Assembly: GCF_000428845.1 (NCBI RefSeq)
Contig: NZ_AUAS01000007.1
Span: forward strand, 124,001 to 188,000
Direction of reading: 5' to 3'
Origin: Dyadobacter alkalitolerans DSM 23607
GTDB lineage: Bacteria > Bacteroidota > Bacteroidia > Cytophagales > Spirosomataceae
DNA length: 64,000 bases
A program made the position numbers and the translations under genes. The notes beneath the pieces were generated by a model. It was not told the DNA's origin. It saw nothing but the letters and a program-made list of their open reading frames with translations, and searched no databases. This document shows, piece after piece, positions 16,620-25,096 of the stretch (positions within the stretch are counted from its first letter, which is position 1; each line of letters opens with the position of its first letter).

Positions 16620-19600
16620 ATGAACGGGAAAAGTTTACTTTTCAGGGCAGCGAGCCTAGCGCTGGTTGTCTTCCTATTATCCCTGTTTAGTCCTGATGTC
16701 AGGGCGCAGGTAACTTCATCAGCAATCAGTGGAAGAGTTACAGATGCCGACGGCGAAGCATTGCCCGGCGCAACAGTCCTTGCCATTCACGTTCCCTCCG
16801 GCACCGAATATGGTTCAGTAAGCAATGCTCAAGGGGAATATATAATCCCTGCGGTGCGCATTGGGGGGCCTTACTCAATTAAAGTCAGTTTCGTCGGCTT
16901 TTTGGACCAGCAGATTAACGACGTTTACGCCAATCTTGGTTCAGCAGCAAATGTGAACTTTAAGATGGCGGATGGAAATACTGAGCTGAAAGAAGTGCTC
17001 ATTACGAGCAGCAGAAACTCCGTAATTAATTCTGACAGGACCGGTGCGGCGACCAACATTTCCAATTCGACAATTCAATCAATTCCCAACATAAGCAGGG
17101 GGTTGAAGGATTTTACAAAATTAAGCCCACTGGCAAACACAAACGGGAATGGAACTTCTTTCGCAGGCATCAACAACAGATACAACCAATTCGCTATTGA
17201 CGGATTGGTAAGTAACGATGTATTTGGGTTATCGTCCTCCGGAACAAACGGTGGGCAAACAGGCATCGAGCCTATTAGCTTAGACGCAATTGAGCAATTT
17301 CAGATCAGTGTTGCTCCTTACGATGTTACGCAAAGTGGCTTTACGGGAGGCGGAATCAATGCGGTTACTAGAAGTGGTTCTAATAAGATTCAGGGATCCA
17401 TATATTATTTTGGTAACAACCAAAACCTTGCGGGAAAAACGAATCCAAATACGGACAAGGAGGATAAGTTGTCCAAGTTTACAGATAAGCAAGTGGGGTT
17501 CAGGATAGGCGGGCCTTTGATCAAAAATAAACTTTTTCTTTTTGTAAATGGGGAGTGGACACGTCGGGAAACACCGCTATCATTTACGCCAGGTCAGCAG
17601 GGATCTAATATTACCACTGCTCAGGCGGATAGCGTTGTGGATGTTTTAAAAAGAATTGCTCCAAACTATAATCCGGGATCTTACGGCAACATTGCGGAAG
17701 AAACAAAAAGCAATAAATTCCTTGCAAGGTTGGATTGGAACATCAACAAGGCCCATAAGTTAACGCTTCGGCATAGCTATACATACGGGGAGCAGATCCA
17801 GATCAGCAGAGGTGTAAACAGTCTGCGCTTTTCAAGTAATGGTGTATTTTTTCCAAGTACTACAAATTCAACCGGGATTGAGCTGAACAGCTCATTTGGA
17901 AGTTCGATGTCCAACCATCTTCTCATTGGATATACCAGAGTAAGAGATGACCGGGACCCGCTGGGTAATCCATTTCCAAACGTAAATATTTTAATGAGCG
18001 GAGGCCGTTCGATAGCGATCGGAAGTGAAAGTTCGTCTGTTGCCAACCAGCTTGATCAGGATATTTTCAGCATAACAGATAATTTCACTTTATACAAGGG
18101 AAAACATACACTTACATTCGGAACGCACAATGAGTTCTACAGTTTCTATAATTTATTTGTTCAGAATATCTACGGAAACTATTCCTACAGAACACTTGCA
18201 GATTTTGCTTCAATCGGCACTCCAAACGAAGTAGCACCTGTGTTTTACGGGATTGGCTATTCTCTTGATCCCAGCGATGACCCGAGCCAAAGTGAAGGAG
18301 GTGCAAAATGGAAAGCATTTCAATTGGGCTTTTATGCTCAGGACCAAATTAGCCTGAGCCCTAATTTCAAATTAACAGCAGGGCTTCGTTTGGATATTCC
18401 TGTCTTCTCGGAAAAGCCGGTTGCTAATCAAGCGTTTAACGAAGCTTATGCGAAGTTTGACGTGGCTACTGACCAAATCCCAAGCACCAAATTGATGGTG
18501 TCACCCAGAATTGGATTCAATTGGGACGTGAAAGGTGATAAAACACTTCAGATAAGGGGTGGATCCGGTATTTTCACCGGAAGAGTGCCATTCGTTTGGC
18601 TGTCCAACCAGTACTCAAACAATGGTCAGCTGAACGGAACATTTAATACGGGAACCAGCGCTAACACAGCCACGCCTCTAACAAACGTGACAAGGTTCGA
18701 AGCAGATCCATACAAGCAACCAAAAGCTTCTGATCTTGGGGGTAAAGCTGGTGTTGGTGACATCAATGTTACCGATAAAGCTCTTAAATATCCTCAGGTT
18801 TTTCGTAGTAACCTTGCCATTGATAAGCAGCTTCCGGGTGGCTTTGTGGTTTCACTTGAAGCAATATTCTCTAAGACTTTTAATAATGTGCGTTTTGAGA
18901 ATCTTAACAGGGTTGAGGATCCTTCGTCCGTCTTTACCAATGTAGATAAACGAATCAGGTATAAGAGCGGAAGAGCGGATGCAAATTTCAATGAGATTAT
19001 TAAGTATACAAATACCAATAAAGGCTATACTTATAATTTGGTTGCTCAAATTCAAAAGCAATTCAGCAAAAATTTCAATGCTTCGGCAGCCTACAATTAT
19101 GGAATGGCGAAAGATATCAATCCCGGTACTTCCAGCACGGCTTATTCTAACTGGCGCTTCTACTATTCTGCCTCCGGACCTAACAGGGAAGAACTGGGAT
19201 ATTCGATCGGCGATTTGCGTCACAGAGTAATTGCAAATGCGAGTTATAAGATAGAATATTTGAACCATTCTTCATCGCAGCTGTCTGTCTTCTACAATGG
19301 GCAGCACGGTCCTAATCTATCTTATGTCTATAACGGCGATCCGAATCTGGATGGGACGAGTGGCAATGATCTGATTTACGTGCCAAAAAATCAAGGGGAA
19401 ATTGAATTGGTAACATCAACCAGAAACAATGTTACTGAATCACCGGAAGCACAATGGACGAATCTTAATTCGTTTATCGAAGGCGATTCTTATCTGAAAG
19501 AAAACAGAGGTAAGTATGTAGAGCGGTATGCGAAAAAGTTGCCTTGGCAAAACGTGATTGATGTGCGCTTTACACAGGAGTTTGGCGTAAAGGTTGGAAA

Positions 19601-19850
19601 TACTATCAACAAGCTCCAATTTACTTTTGACATTCTTAATTTAGGTAATCTCTTGAACAATGAATGGGGCAGGCAGTACAGCATTTCTAACAATAGCTTT
19701 TCTCTCATAAACTTTGAAGGAACAAAAACAGGTACAACAACGCCTACCTACAGCTATAAACCTACACTGACAAATGGGAAACCATTTTCAGCAGAAAACA
19801 TCAATTCTCGCTGGAGGGCTCAGTTTGGGGTTCGTTATATTTTCAACTAA
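16620..19850 (+). CDS. Oar-like TonB-dependent outer-membrane receptor
   Basis: 1076 residues from the ATG at 16620, which gives a clean signal peptide (MNGKSLLFRAA through VRAQ); the open frame begins at 16500. Next comes a carboxypeptidase-regulatory domain (about 32-115: SGRVTDADGEALPGATV), a plug and a long barrel. IEPISLDAIEQFQISVAPYD, GGINAVTRSGSN and the late LPWQNVIDVRFTQEF are typical of the Oar subgroup, known from Myxococcus. It spans the outer membrane and is energised by TonB-ExbB-ExbD. The substrate is unknown; the next gene is a secreted astacin-like protease. A 28-bp perfect inverted repeat follows 7 bases after the stop. Confidence 0.92.
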   Translation: MNGKSLLFRAASLALVVFLLSLFSPDVRAQVTSSAISGRVTDADGEALPGATVLAIHVPSGTEYGSVSNAQGEYIIPAVRIGGPYSIKVSFVGFLDQQINDVYANLGSAANVNFKMADGNTELKEVLITSSRNSVINSDRTGAATNISNSTIQSIPNISRGLKDFTKLSPLANTNGNGTSFAGINNRYNQFAIDGLVSNDVFGLSSSGTNGGQTGIEPISLDAIEQFQISVAPYDVTQSGFTGGGINAVTRSGSNKIQGSIYYFGNNQNLAGKTNPNTDKEDKLSKFTDKQVGFRIGGPLIKNKLFLFVNGEWTRRETPLSFTPGQQGSNITTAQADSVVDVLKRIAPNYNPGSYGNIAEETKSNKFLARLDWNINKAHKLTLRHSYTYGEQIQISRGVNSLRFSSNGVFFPSTTNSTGIELNSSFGSSMSNHLLIGYTRVRDDRDPLGNPFPNVNILMSGGRSIAIGSESSSVANQLDQDIFSITDNFTLYKGKHTLTFGTHNEFYSFYNLFVQNIYGNYSYRTLADFASIGTPNEVAPVFYGIGYSLDPSDDPSQSEGGAKWKAFQLGFYAQDQISLSPNFKLTAGLRLDIPVFSEKPVANQAFNEAYAKFDVATDQIPSTKLMVSPRIGFNWDVKGDKTLQIRGGSGIFTGRVPFVWLSNQYSNNGQLNGTFNTGTSANTATPLTNVTRFEADPYKQPKASDLGGKAGVGDINVTDKALKYPQVFRSNLAIDKQLPGGFVVSLEAIFSKTFNNVRFENLNRVEDPSSVFTNVDKRIRYKSGRADANFNEIIKYTNTNKGYTYNLVAQIQKQFSKNFNASAAYNYGMAKDINPGTSSTAYSNWRFYYSASGPNREELGYSIGDLRHRVIANASYKIEYLNHSSSQLSVFYNGQHGPNLSYVYNGDPNLDGTSGNDLIYVPKNQGEIELVTSTRNNVTESPEAQWTNLNSFIEGDSYLKENRGKYVERYAKKLPWQNVIDVRFTQEFGVKVGNTINKLQFTFDILNLGNLLNNEWGRQYSISNNSFSLINFEGTKTGTTTPTYSYKPTLTNGKPFSAENINSRWRAQFGVRYIFN

Positions 19851-19857
19851 TTCAGTT

Positions 19858-19916
19858 CAAACGGTCAGAAACAGAGAAGGCGTTCAATGAACGCCTTCTC
19901 TGTTTCTGACCGTTTG
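19858..19916. terminator. Perfect 28-bp inverted repeat with 3-base loop (possible bidirectional terminator)
   Basis: Arms 19858-19885 and 19889-19916 are exact reverse complements around AAT. It starts 7 bases after the Oar-like stop codon, so a terminator or mRNA 3'-end stabiliser is the simplest reading. There is no clear T-run on the right; the stem is much longer than the other terminators in the window. Confidence 0.65.
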
Positions 19917-20118
19917 ACAGCGCTATTGCCTATCACAGTTGTCGATTGCAGTAGAAGATGAAATTTGCCAATATTAACAAAATGTTGCTTTTCGGGTGAT
20001 ACCAAGGAATTTGTGATGATGTAAATTGTTGTAACTAATATTTTACTTATTTTCACTTGTAGAATTAGTTATTAATAAATCCGATTGTTGTAGAAAATGT
20101 ATCACTTAAACATTCAAA

Positions 20119-21375
20119 ATGATGAAAACTGGAATTTTACGTTTTGTTGAAGTAGCATTTCATTTAATACTTGTGTGTTTTATTGTAGTCTCGTGTCAAA
20201 ATGATACTGATGTAAATGCCAGAAAAGAGGCAGTTGCGGATATTGACAACTCAACGGCCTCCACAGTGCTTACTGAACAGGCACTTCCGGGGACAGCAGG
20301 CGAGTCGGTTGTTTTTAAAATGAATGGAGAAGAAATTTATGTTAAAAAAGTTGGTGATAAGTATATCTGGATGGGTGATATAGTTTTATCAAAGGAACAG
20401 GTTGAGATGCTTCAGAGTGGAGCAAATCAGCGGACTGCAACATCAGACTTTGTAAGACATTGGCCTAGCTCAATTGTTTACTACACAATTAATTCTGGTT
20501 TGGCAAATCAGCAGCGGGTAACAAATGCTATCGCTCATTGGGAATCAGTGACTTCTTTGGACTTTCAGGTGCGGACCAATCAAAGTAATTACATCGAATT
20601 TGTATCCGCTGGTGCTGATGATTGCTCCTCGAGTATCGGCCAGATAGGAGGAAGGCAAACAATAAATTTAGGAACAAATTGTTCTACGGGTAACACTATA
20701 CATGAAATCGGACATGCCGTCGGTTTTTATCATGAGCAAAGCAGAACCGATAGAGGTAATGCGATACAAATTAATTGGGCCAACATTGAAAACAACGAAA
20801 ACACCAGAAATCAATTTCGGACTTATTCGGAATTGGGCAGACCTGGCTTCCAATTTGGTGCTTTTGATTTCGGCTCTGTTATGCTTTATGGATCCTTTGC
20901 TTTTAGTAGCAATGGGTTACCTACCATTCAAAGAATTAATCAAACCAACTTTGTCGGTCAAAGGAATGGCCTTTCACAAGGAGATATTGAAACGGCCAAC
21001 GCTATTTATGGAGCTCCTTACGCAAAAGTTAGAAAGGTTCAAATCTCGTATGATTCCAATTCCTCGGGTACCACATCATACTATAATGAAGAAGCTGACT
21101 ATTTCGTCGAATTTTATAATGACAGACAGTGTACGTCACCATACACGGGTAATGCGCCGAGAGTCGTAAACGTAAATAAGCAACTAAACCAAGCCAATGG
21201 ATTTGGAGGATACAGCTCCTCTATTTCAAATTTAAGTTACCAACGTCTAAATGGGGAATCAGGCGCTATTTGGTTGGGTAGATACAATAATTATGAAAAT
21301 ACAAATTATGGAGATATAACTTCTGGCGAGTATGTGAACTTCGCTGTCACGAGCCCGAACAAGGGGAATTATTGA
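20119..21375 (+). CDS. Astacin-like (M12A) zinc metalloprotease lipoprotein
   Basis: 418 residues. The signal peptide ends at FIVVSC (Cys26), so a lipoprotein is expected. A propeptide-like segment (about 60-105) precedes the protease domain, whose zinc motif HEIGHAVGFYHEQSRTDR (195-212) carries His195, Glu196, His199 and His205. The Met-turn is SVMLY (253-257). Astacin-type Cys are present (169, 188). From about 275 a separate beta-rich C-terminal domain follows. It should act at the cell surface or periplasm. The gene is visibly more AT-rich than its neighbours and is bracketed by two hairpins that share a sequence core, which may indicate acquisition. Confidence 0.9.
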   Translation: MMKTGILRFVEVAFHLILVCFIVVSCQNDTDVNARKEAVADIDNSTASTVLTEQALPGTAGESVVFKMNGEEIYVKKVGDKYIWMGDIVLSKEQVEMLQSGANQRTATSDFVRHWPSSIVYYTINSGLANQQRVTNAIAHWESVTSLDFQVRTNQSNYIEFVSAGADDCSSSIGQIGGRQTINLGTNCSTGNTIHEIGHAVGFYHEQSRTDRGNAIQINWANIENNENTRNQFRTYSELGRPGFQFGAFDFGSVMLYGSFAFSSNGLPTIQRINQTNFVGQRNGLSQGDIETANAIYGAPYAKVRKVQISYDSNSSGTTSYYNEEADYFVEFYNDRQCTSPYTGNAPRVVNVNKQLNQANGFGGYSSSISNLSYQRLNGESGAIWLGRYNNYENTNYGDITSGEYVNFAVTSPNKGNY

Positions 21376-21433
21376 ATTTATCATCAGTCGTGTACTCTTG
21401 ACTTTCGTCTGAACTGTAAGATTTGTAAGAAAC

Positions 21434-21469
21434 GAAGGAGCCTGTTTCTGAACCGGAACAGGCTCCTTC
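21434..21469. terminator. Hairpin terminator between convergent protease and patatin genes
   Basis: Arms GAAGGAGCCTGTT (21434-21446) and AACAGGCTCCTTC (21457-21469) form a 13-bp stem with a 10-base loop. It lies between convergent stops at 21375 and 21489 and could serve both. The T-runs are weak. Confidence 0.7.
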
Positions 21470-21488
21470 ATGTCAAATGGCGCCAACT

Positions 21489-22400
21489 TTATTTCTGTAC
21501 TTTTTCGGTTGCCGTAATAACCGCCTCAATACCAGCCCGGTAACCTTCCACAATCAATCGGGAAATGTCTTCGGAAGTGAAGTGTTGTAAATCAAGAAAA
21601 AGCGGTGCGGCGGGACGGATAACCGTTAGTTTCATAGGCTTCCCGCGGAGATTGGAACGGTCTACAAATGACTCGGCCCAGACAATGTTGCTGTTGACGA
21701 TCTGATTGACCGTAATGTCCCTGACACGCTCTATTAATGTGATCAGGTTGCGTGAATTTATGTCTTCCGGCTGATACAGAAGCGGTGAATGGCAGGCGAT
21801 CAGCACAATTTCCGTAGCACCATCTTCAATCGCCTGCCGGATCGGCGCCACTTCGCGCAGACCGCCATCCAGGTAAAGCTGCTGCTCAATCTCGACAGCG
21901 GGCATCAGCATAGGAATGGATGAGCTTGCGTATACATAGCTCATAAAGTGGGGACTATTGGGCGAAGCATACTTGATTTCGCCGCTGCCGATGTTCACGG
22001 CGCCTACTTTCAGCTTAACGGGGTTGTTATGGAGATATTTATCGTTCACATGCTTCCGGATCATGGAATGCAGGGGCATAGGATCCACGATCCCGTCGAA
22101 ACGGCTCATAAGCGTCGCCATACCCAGCATTACACGGGAGCGGAGCATGGAAATGTCCTGCGGCTGCGTAATGTTTTTGATCCAGAATTCGAGCAGTTTT
22201 CTGCTGACGACCGGCCATTGCACTGCATTCTTTTCGTGCATTTGCTTTCCAGCTTCATTGGCAAGAAATGTTGCATTCAGCGCGCCGACGGAAATGCCGT
22301 AAACCATTTCGGGCTCAAACCCATTTTCCAGCACAGCTTGTATAACGCCAACCTGAAAGGCGCCTTTCATTGATCCTCCTCCCAGCACTAATGCTTTCAT
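21489..22400 (-). CDS. Patatin-like phospholipase
   Basis: 303 residues. The patatin signature is complete: oxyanion loop LGGGSMKG (6-13), nucleophile elbow GISVG (35-39, Ser37) and DGG (178-180, catalytic Asp178). There is no signal peptide, so it is likely cytoplasmic or peripherally membrane-bound and hydrolyses lipid acyl esters. Family members include bacterial YjjU- and RssA-like proteins. It is divergent from the polyprenyl synthetase gene and convergent with the astacin-like gene. Confidence 0.92.
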   Translation of the reverse strand: MKALVLGGGSMKGAFQVGVIQAVLENGFEPEMVYGISVGALNATFLANEAGKQMHEKNAVQWPVVSRKLLEFWIKNITQPQDISMLRSRVMLGMATLMSRFDGIVDPMPLHSMIRKHVNDKYLHNNPVKLKVGAVNIGSGEIKYASPNSPHFMSYVYASSSIPMLMPAVEIEQQLYLDGGLREVAPIRQAIEDGATEIVLIACHSPLLYQPEDINSRNLITLIERVRDITVNQIVNSNIVWAESFVDRSNLRGKPMKLTVIRPAAPLFLDLQHFTSEDISRLIVEGYRAGIEAVITATEKVQK

Positions 22401-22598
22401 GTAATGTTGTTTGAACCGGGGTGCCGGCGCAGTGATTGAATGGTAGAACGACGGATCGCAATCCTAATTTTTTCAATTCTAAACATTTTCATACTAAAAT
22501 TGATATAAACAGAAGATTTTATTCCAAATTTGAAGATCAGAGTTCAGAAGCGGAAAAACGATGAAAACGAATTCCGGTTTTCCGACGCCTTTTATATC

Positions 22599-22604
22599 AG
22601 GAGG
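22599..22604 (+). promoter_or_regulatory. Canonical Shine-Dalgarno AGGAGG ahead of the polyprenyl synthetase gene
   Basis: AGGAGG lies 5 bases before an in-frame TTG (22610) and 26 bases before the ATG (22631). Strong SD sequences are rare in Bacteroidota, so it may indicate that the TTG is used. The family N-terminus better fits the ATG. Confidence 0.4.
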
Positions 22605-22630
22605 GATTTTTGAAGCCCTCGTCCATAAAT

Positions 22631-23605
22631 ATGACCCTTTCAATAAAGGAAATTCAGGTCCCGGTTGCAGATGAAATGAAAGCTTTTGAGCACAAGTTTC
22701 GTCAGTTTATGAAAAGTGACGTAATGCTGCTGGACCAGATCATGAATTACATCGTCCGCCGCAAAGGCAAGCAGCTCCGGCCGATGTTTGTGTTTCTTTC
22801 AGCTGGTGTTTGCGGCCAGATAGCCGAGTCCACTTATCGTGGCGCCGCTTTGATCGAATTGCTCCATACGGCTACGCTCGTGCACGACGATGTGGTGGAT
22901 GACTCCAATTACCGCCGCGGTTTTTTCTCTGTTAATGCATTATGGAAAAACAAGATAGCCGTCCTTGTGGGTGATTATTTACTCTCGCGCGGGCTGCTCC
23001 TGTCCGTGGATCATGGGGAATTTGATATCCTGAAAATCGTTTCTACTGCCGTTCGTGAGCTGAGTGAAGGAGAGTTGCTTCAAATTGAAAAAGCACGCCG
23101 GCTCGACATCAACGAGGAAGTTTACTATCAGATCATTAAGCAAAAAACAGCCTCTCTTATTGCTTCCTGCTGCGCGGTAGGCGCCAGTTCTGTGGGTGCT
23201 ACGGCCGACATTGTGAAGCGCATGCATGCATTTGGCGAAAAAGTTGGAATGGCTTTCCAGATCAAAGACGACCTTTTCGATTACGGCGAAGATGAGATCG
23301 GCAAACCGCTTGGAATTGACATTAAGGAGAAAAAAATGACGCTGCCGCTCATTTACGCGCTCAATAAGGCAAGTTGGCTTGAAAAACGGAGGATCATCAA
23401 TATCATCCGAAACGAAAGTCACAAACCTAAAAAAGTGAGCGAGGTGATTGCCTTTGTAAAAGACTCCGGTGGCCTCGGTTACGCGCAACAGGTCATGCAG
23501 CGTTACGTCGAGGAAGCAAGGGCACTTCTATACGAATTCGCTGAGTCACCACACCGGCATTCCCTCGAACAACTCGTTCAATACACCATCGAAAGGAGTA
23601 AATAG
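22631..23605 (+). CDS. All-trans polyprenyl diphosphate synthase
   Basis: 324 residues from ATG 22631; a TTG at 22610 with a good SD would add seven residues. Both Asp-rich motifs are present: DDVVD (86-90) with DSNYRRG after it, and DDLFD (213-217). LRPMFVFLSAG and GKPLGIDIKEKKMTLPL are typical of the octaprenyl/solanesyl synthase group. The enzyme extends FPP with IPP for the menaquinone side chain or a similar prenyl. The residues before the first motif lack bulky aromatic blocks, consistent with a long product. It is cytoplasmic and stands alone in its direction. Confidence 0.93.
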   Translation: MTLSIKEIQVPVADEMKAFEHKFRQFMKSDVMLLDQIMNYIVRRKGKQLRPMFVFLSAGVCGQIAESTYRGAALIELLHTATLVHDDVVDDSNYRRGFFSVNALWKNKIAVLVGDYLLSRGLLLSVDHGEFDILKIVSTAVRELSEGELLQIEKARRLDINEEVYYQIIKQKTASLIASCCAVGASSVGATADIVKRMHAFGEKVGMAFQIKDDLFDYGEDEIGKPLGIDIKEKKMTLPLIYALNKASWLEKRRIINIIRNESHKPKKVSEVIAFVKDSGGLGYAQQVMQRYVEEARALLYEFAESPHRHSLEQLVQYTIERSK

Positions 23606-23721
23606 TTATTAATCTGTTAGTTACAGATTCTACCAAGCTTACAAAGGAAAATATGTAAGTAACTATAATAATATGACTAAACTTTTAGTTATGTTAGCAC
23701 TTCCATAAAAACCTTTATTTC

Positions 23722-25095
23722 ATGAAAGCTATATTCTCTGCATTAATCTGCTTGTGCGTGCAATGTGCGTGCGCACAAATGAAGGTGGTTTCTTCAAAAA
23801 ATCTCGGAAAAGAGGGCATCGACCCTATTAAAATCGCCAACGAGTACGGAAGTGAAGACCAGTCCAGGATGACTGAGGTGATGAAGAAAACCAGTTTGAT
23901 TATCGCGTCCGCATTTCCCGAAAATCCCAATCCGGGTATCACCGTATTCACGCAGATTTATGTCAATGAATCCGGAAGCCTGGACTATTTGATCTTCGAC
24001 CTGCGGACCGGTGATGGATATGACAAAGACTCCCTCGATAAACACGCCCAATATGCTTTTCTGACTGGTTTTGATGGATGGAAAGTTTCGAAAACAGGGA
24101 AAAAGTTTTCGGTCGTGTCGGTCCGAACGGTAGGGAAGCAGCCCGTAGTGCGGGAGGTTAGACGTGGCGACAGCTCGGTAGTTGATTTGAAAACGGCGCT
24201 GGTTTTTCAGGATACATTAAAAACAAAGCGGCTTTATCTGAACCAGCTGGAATTGAAGACATTACCCGATGTCATTTACCGGTTTCCCAACCTGGAAGAG
24301 TTATATTTGGGAAACAACGAGTTGCAGGCGGTTCATATCGACATGGCGCGCTTGCCTAAGCTGGCTCAACTCCATTTACAGCAAAATAAGCTCACCGAAA
24401 AAAGCTTTCAGATCACGGGTAACAAAACATTGTATCTGCTGAATCTAAAAGAAAATAAATTTACCAACATTCCTCCTGCCATTCGAAAATGCAAGAAATT
24501 AAGGACGCTATGGCTCGGCGGCAACCAAATGTCAGCATTGTCAAACGGCAGTTTTCGAAAACTGAAATCGGTGCAAGACCTGAATTTTTACAAATCCGAT
24601 ATCGCCGTTTTGCCCAAGGGGATTAAGAAAATGAGGAACCTGCAAGTGTTGGATCTGTATTACAACCAGCTGGAAATGCTGCCGAAAAGCATTACTAAGC
24701 TTAAAAACCTGACACATCTGGCCGTTTCCTATAACCAGATAAAAGCATTGCCCGAACGGATCGACAAACTGAGCCGCATTCATACATTATATGCGCACCA
24801 TAATCGGCTGAGCAAACTTCCGGCAAGCATTACCAAAATGCAAAACCTGAAAATCCTGGATCTGGGGTTTAACTGGTTTACCAATTTCCCCCCGGAACTG
24901 ACCGCATTCGTGAAATTGCAGGAGCTGGATCTTTCTTCCAACAACTTCCCGGAGTTCCCGGAGCAGCTTTTGGAAATTAAGCAGCTTGAAAAACTTTACC
25001 TGCGCGGCAATCCGTTCGTCAAAGACGATGCTGAAACAAAATACAGCCGGCAGCTTGGTCAGCTGAAAAGCAAGAACATTGAAGTGTTTTATTGA
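23722..25095 (+). CDS. Secreted leucine-rich repeat protein
   Basis: 457 residues. A signal peptide (MKAIFSALICLCVQCACAQ) is followed by about 160 residues without recognised motif, including a segment that resembles a TonB C-terminal-like or DUF fold (ITVFTQIYVNESGSLDYLIF). At least ten leucine-rich repeats of about 23 residues occupy 170-450 (for example LPNLEELYLGNN-type units such as NLEELYLGNNEL, LKILDLGFNWF and LQELDLSSNNF). It is probably a surface or periplasmic protein-binding scaffold. It ends one base from the convergent DUF5916 gene. Confidence 0.85.
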   Translation: MKAIFSALICLCVQCACAQMKVVSSKNLGKEGIDPIKIANEYGSEDQSRMTEVMKKTSLIIASAFPENPNPGITVFTQIYVNESGSLDYLIFDLRTGDGYDKDSLDKHAQYAFLTGFDGWKVSKTGKKFSVVSVRTVGKQPVVREVRRGDSSVVDLKTALVFQDTLKTKRLYLNQLELKTLPDVIYRFPNLEELYLGNNELQAVHIDMARLPKLAQLHLQQNKLTEKSFQITGNKTLYLLNLKENKFTNIPPAIRKCKKLRTLWLGGNQMSALSNGSFRKLKSVQDLNFYKSDIAVLPKGIKKMRNLQVLDLYYNQLEMLPKSITKLKNLTHLAVSYNQIKALPERIDKLSRIHTLYAHHNRLSKLPASITKMQNLKILDLGFNWFTNFPPELTAFVKLQELDLSSNNFPEFPEQLLEIKQLEKLYLRGNPFVKDDAETKYSRQLGQLKSKNIEVFY

Positions 25096-25096
25096 A

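Noticed and set aside
22561..22674. Upstream small ORF (about 37 codons) before the polyprenyl synthetase gene
   Set aside because: It has an ATG but no recognisable peptide, it overlaps the start of the real gene, and nothing indicates translation.
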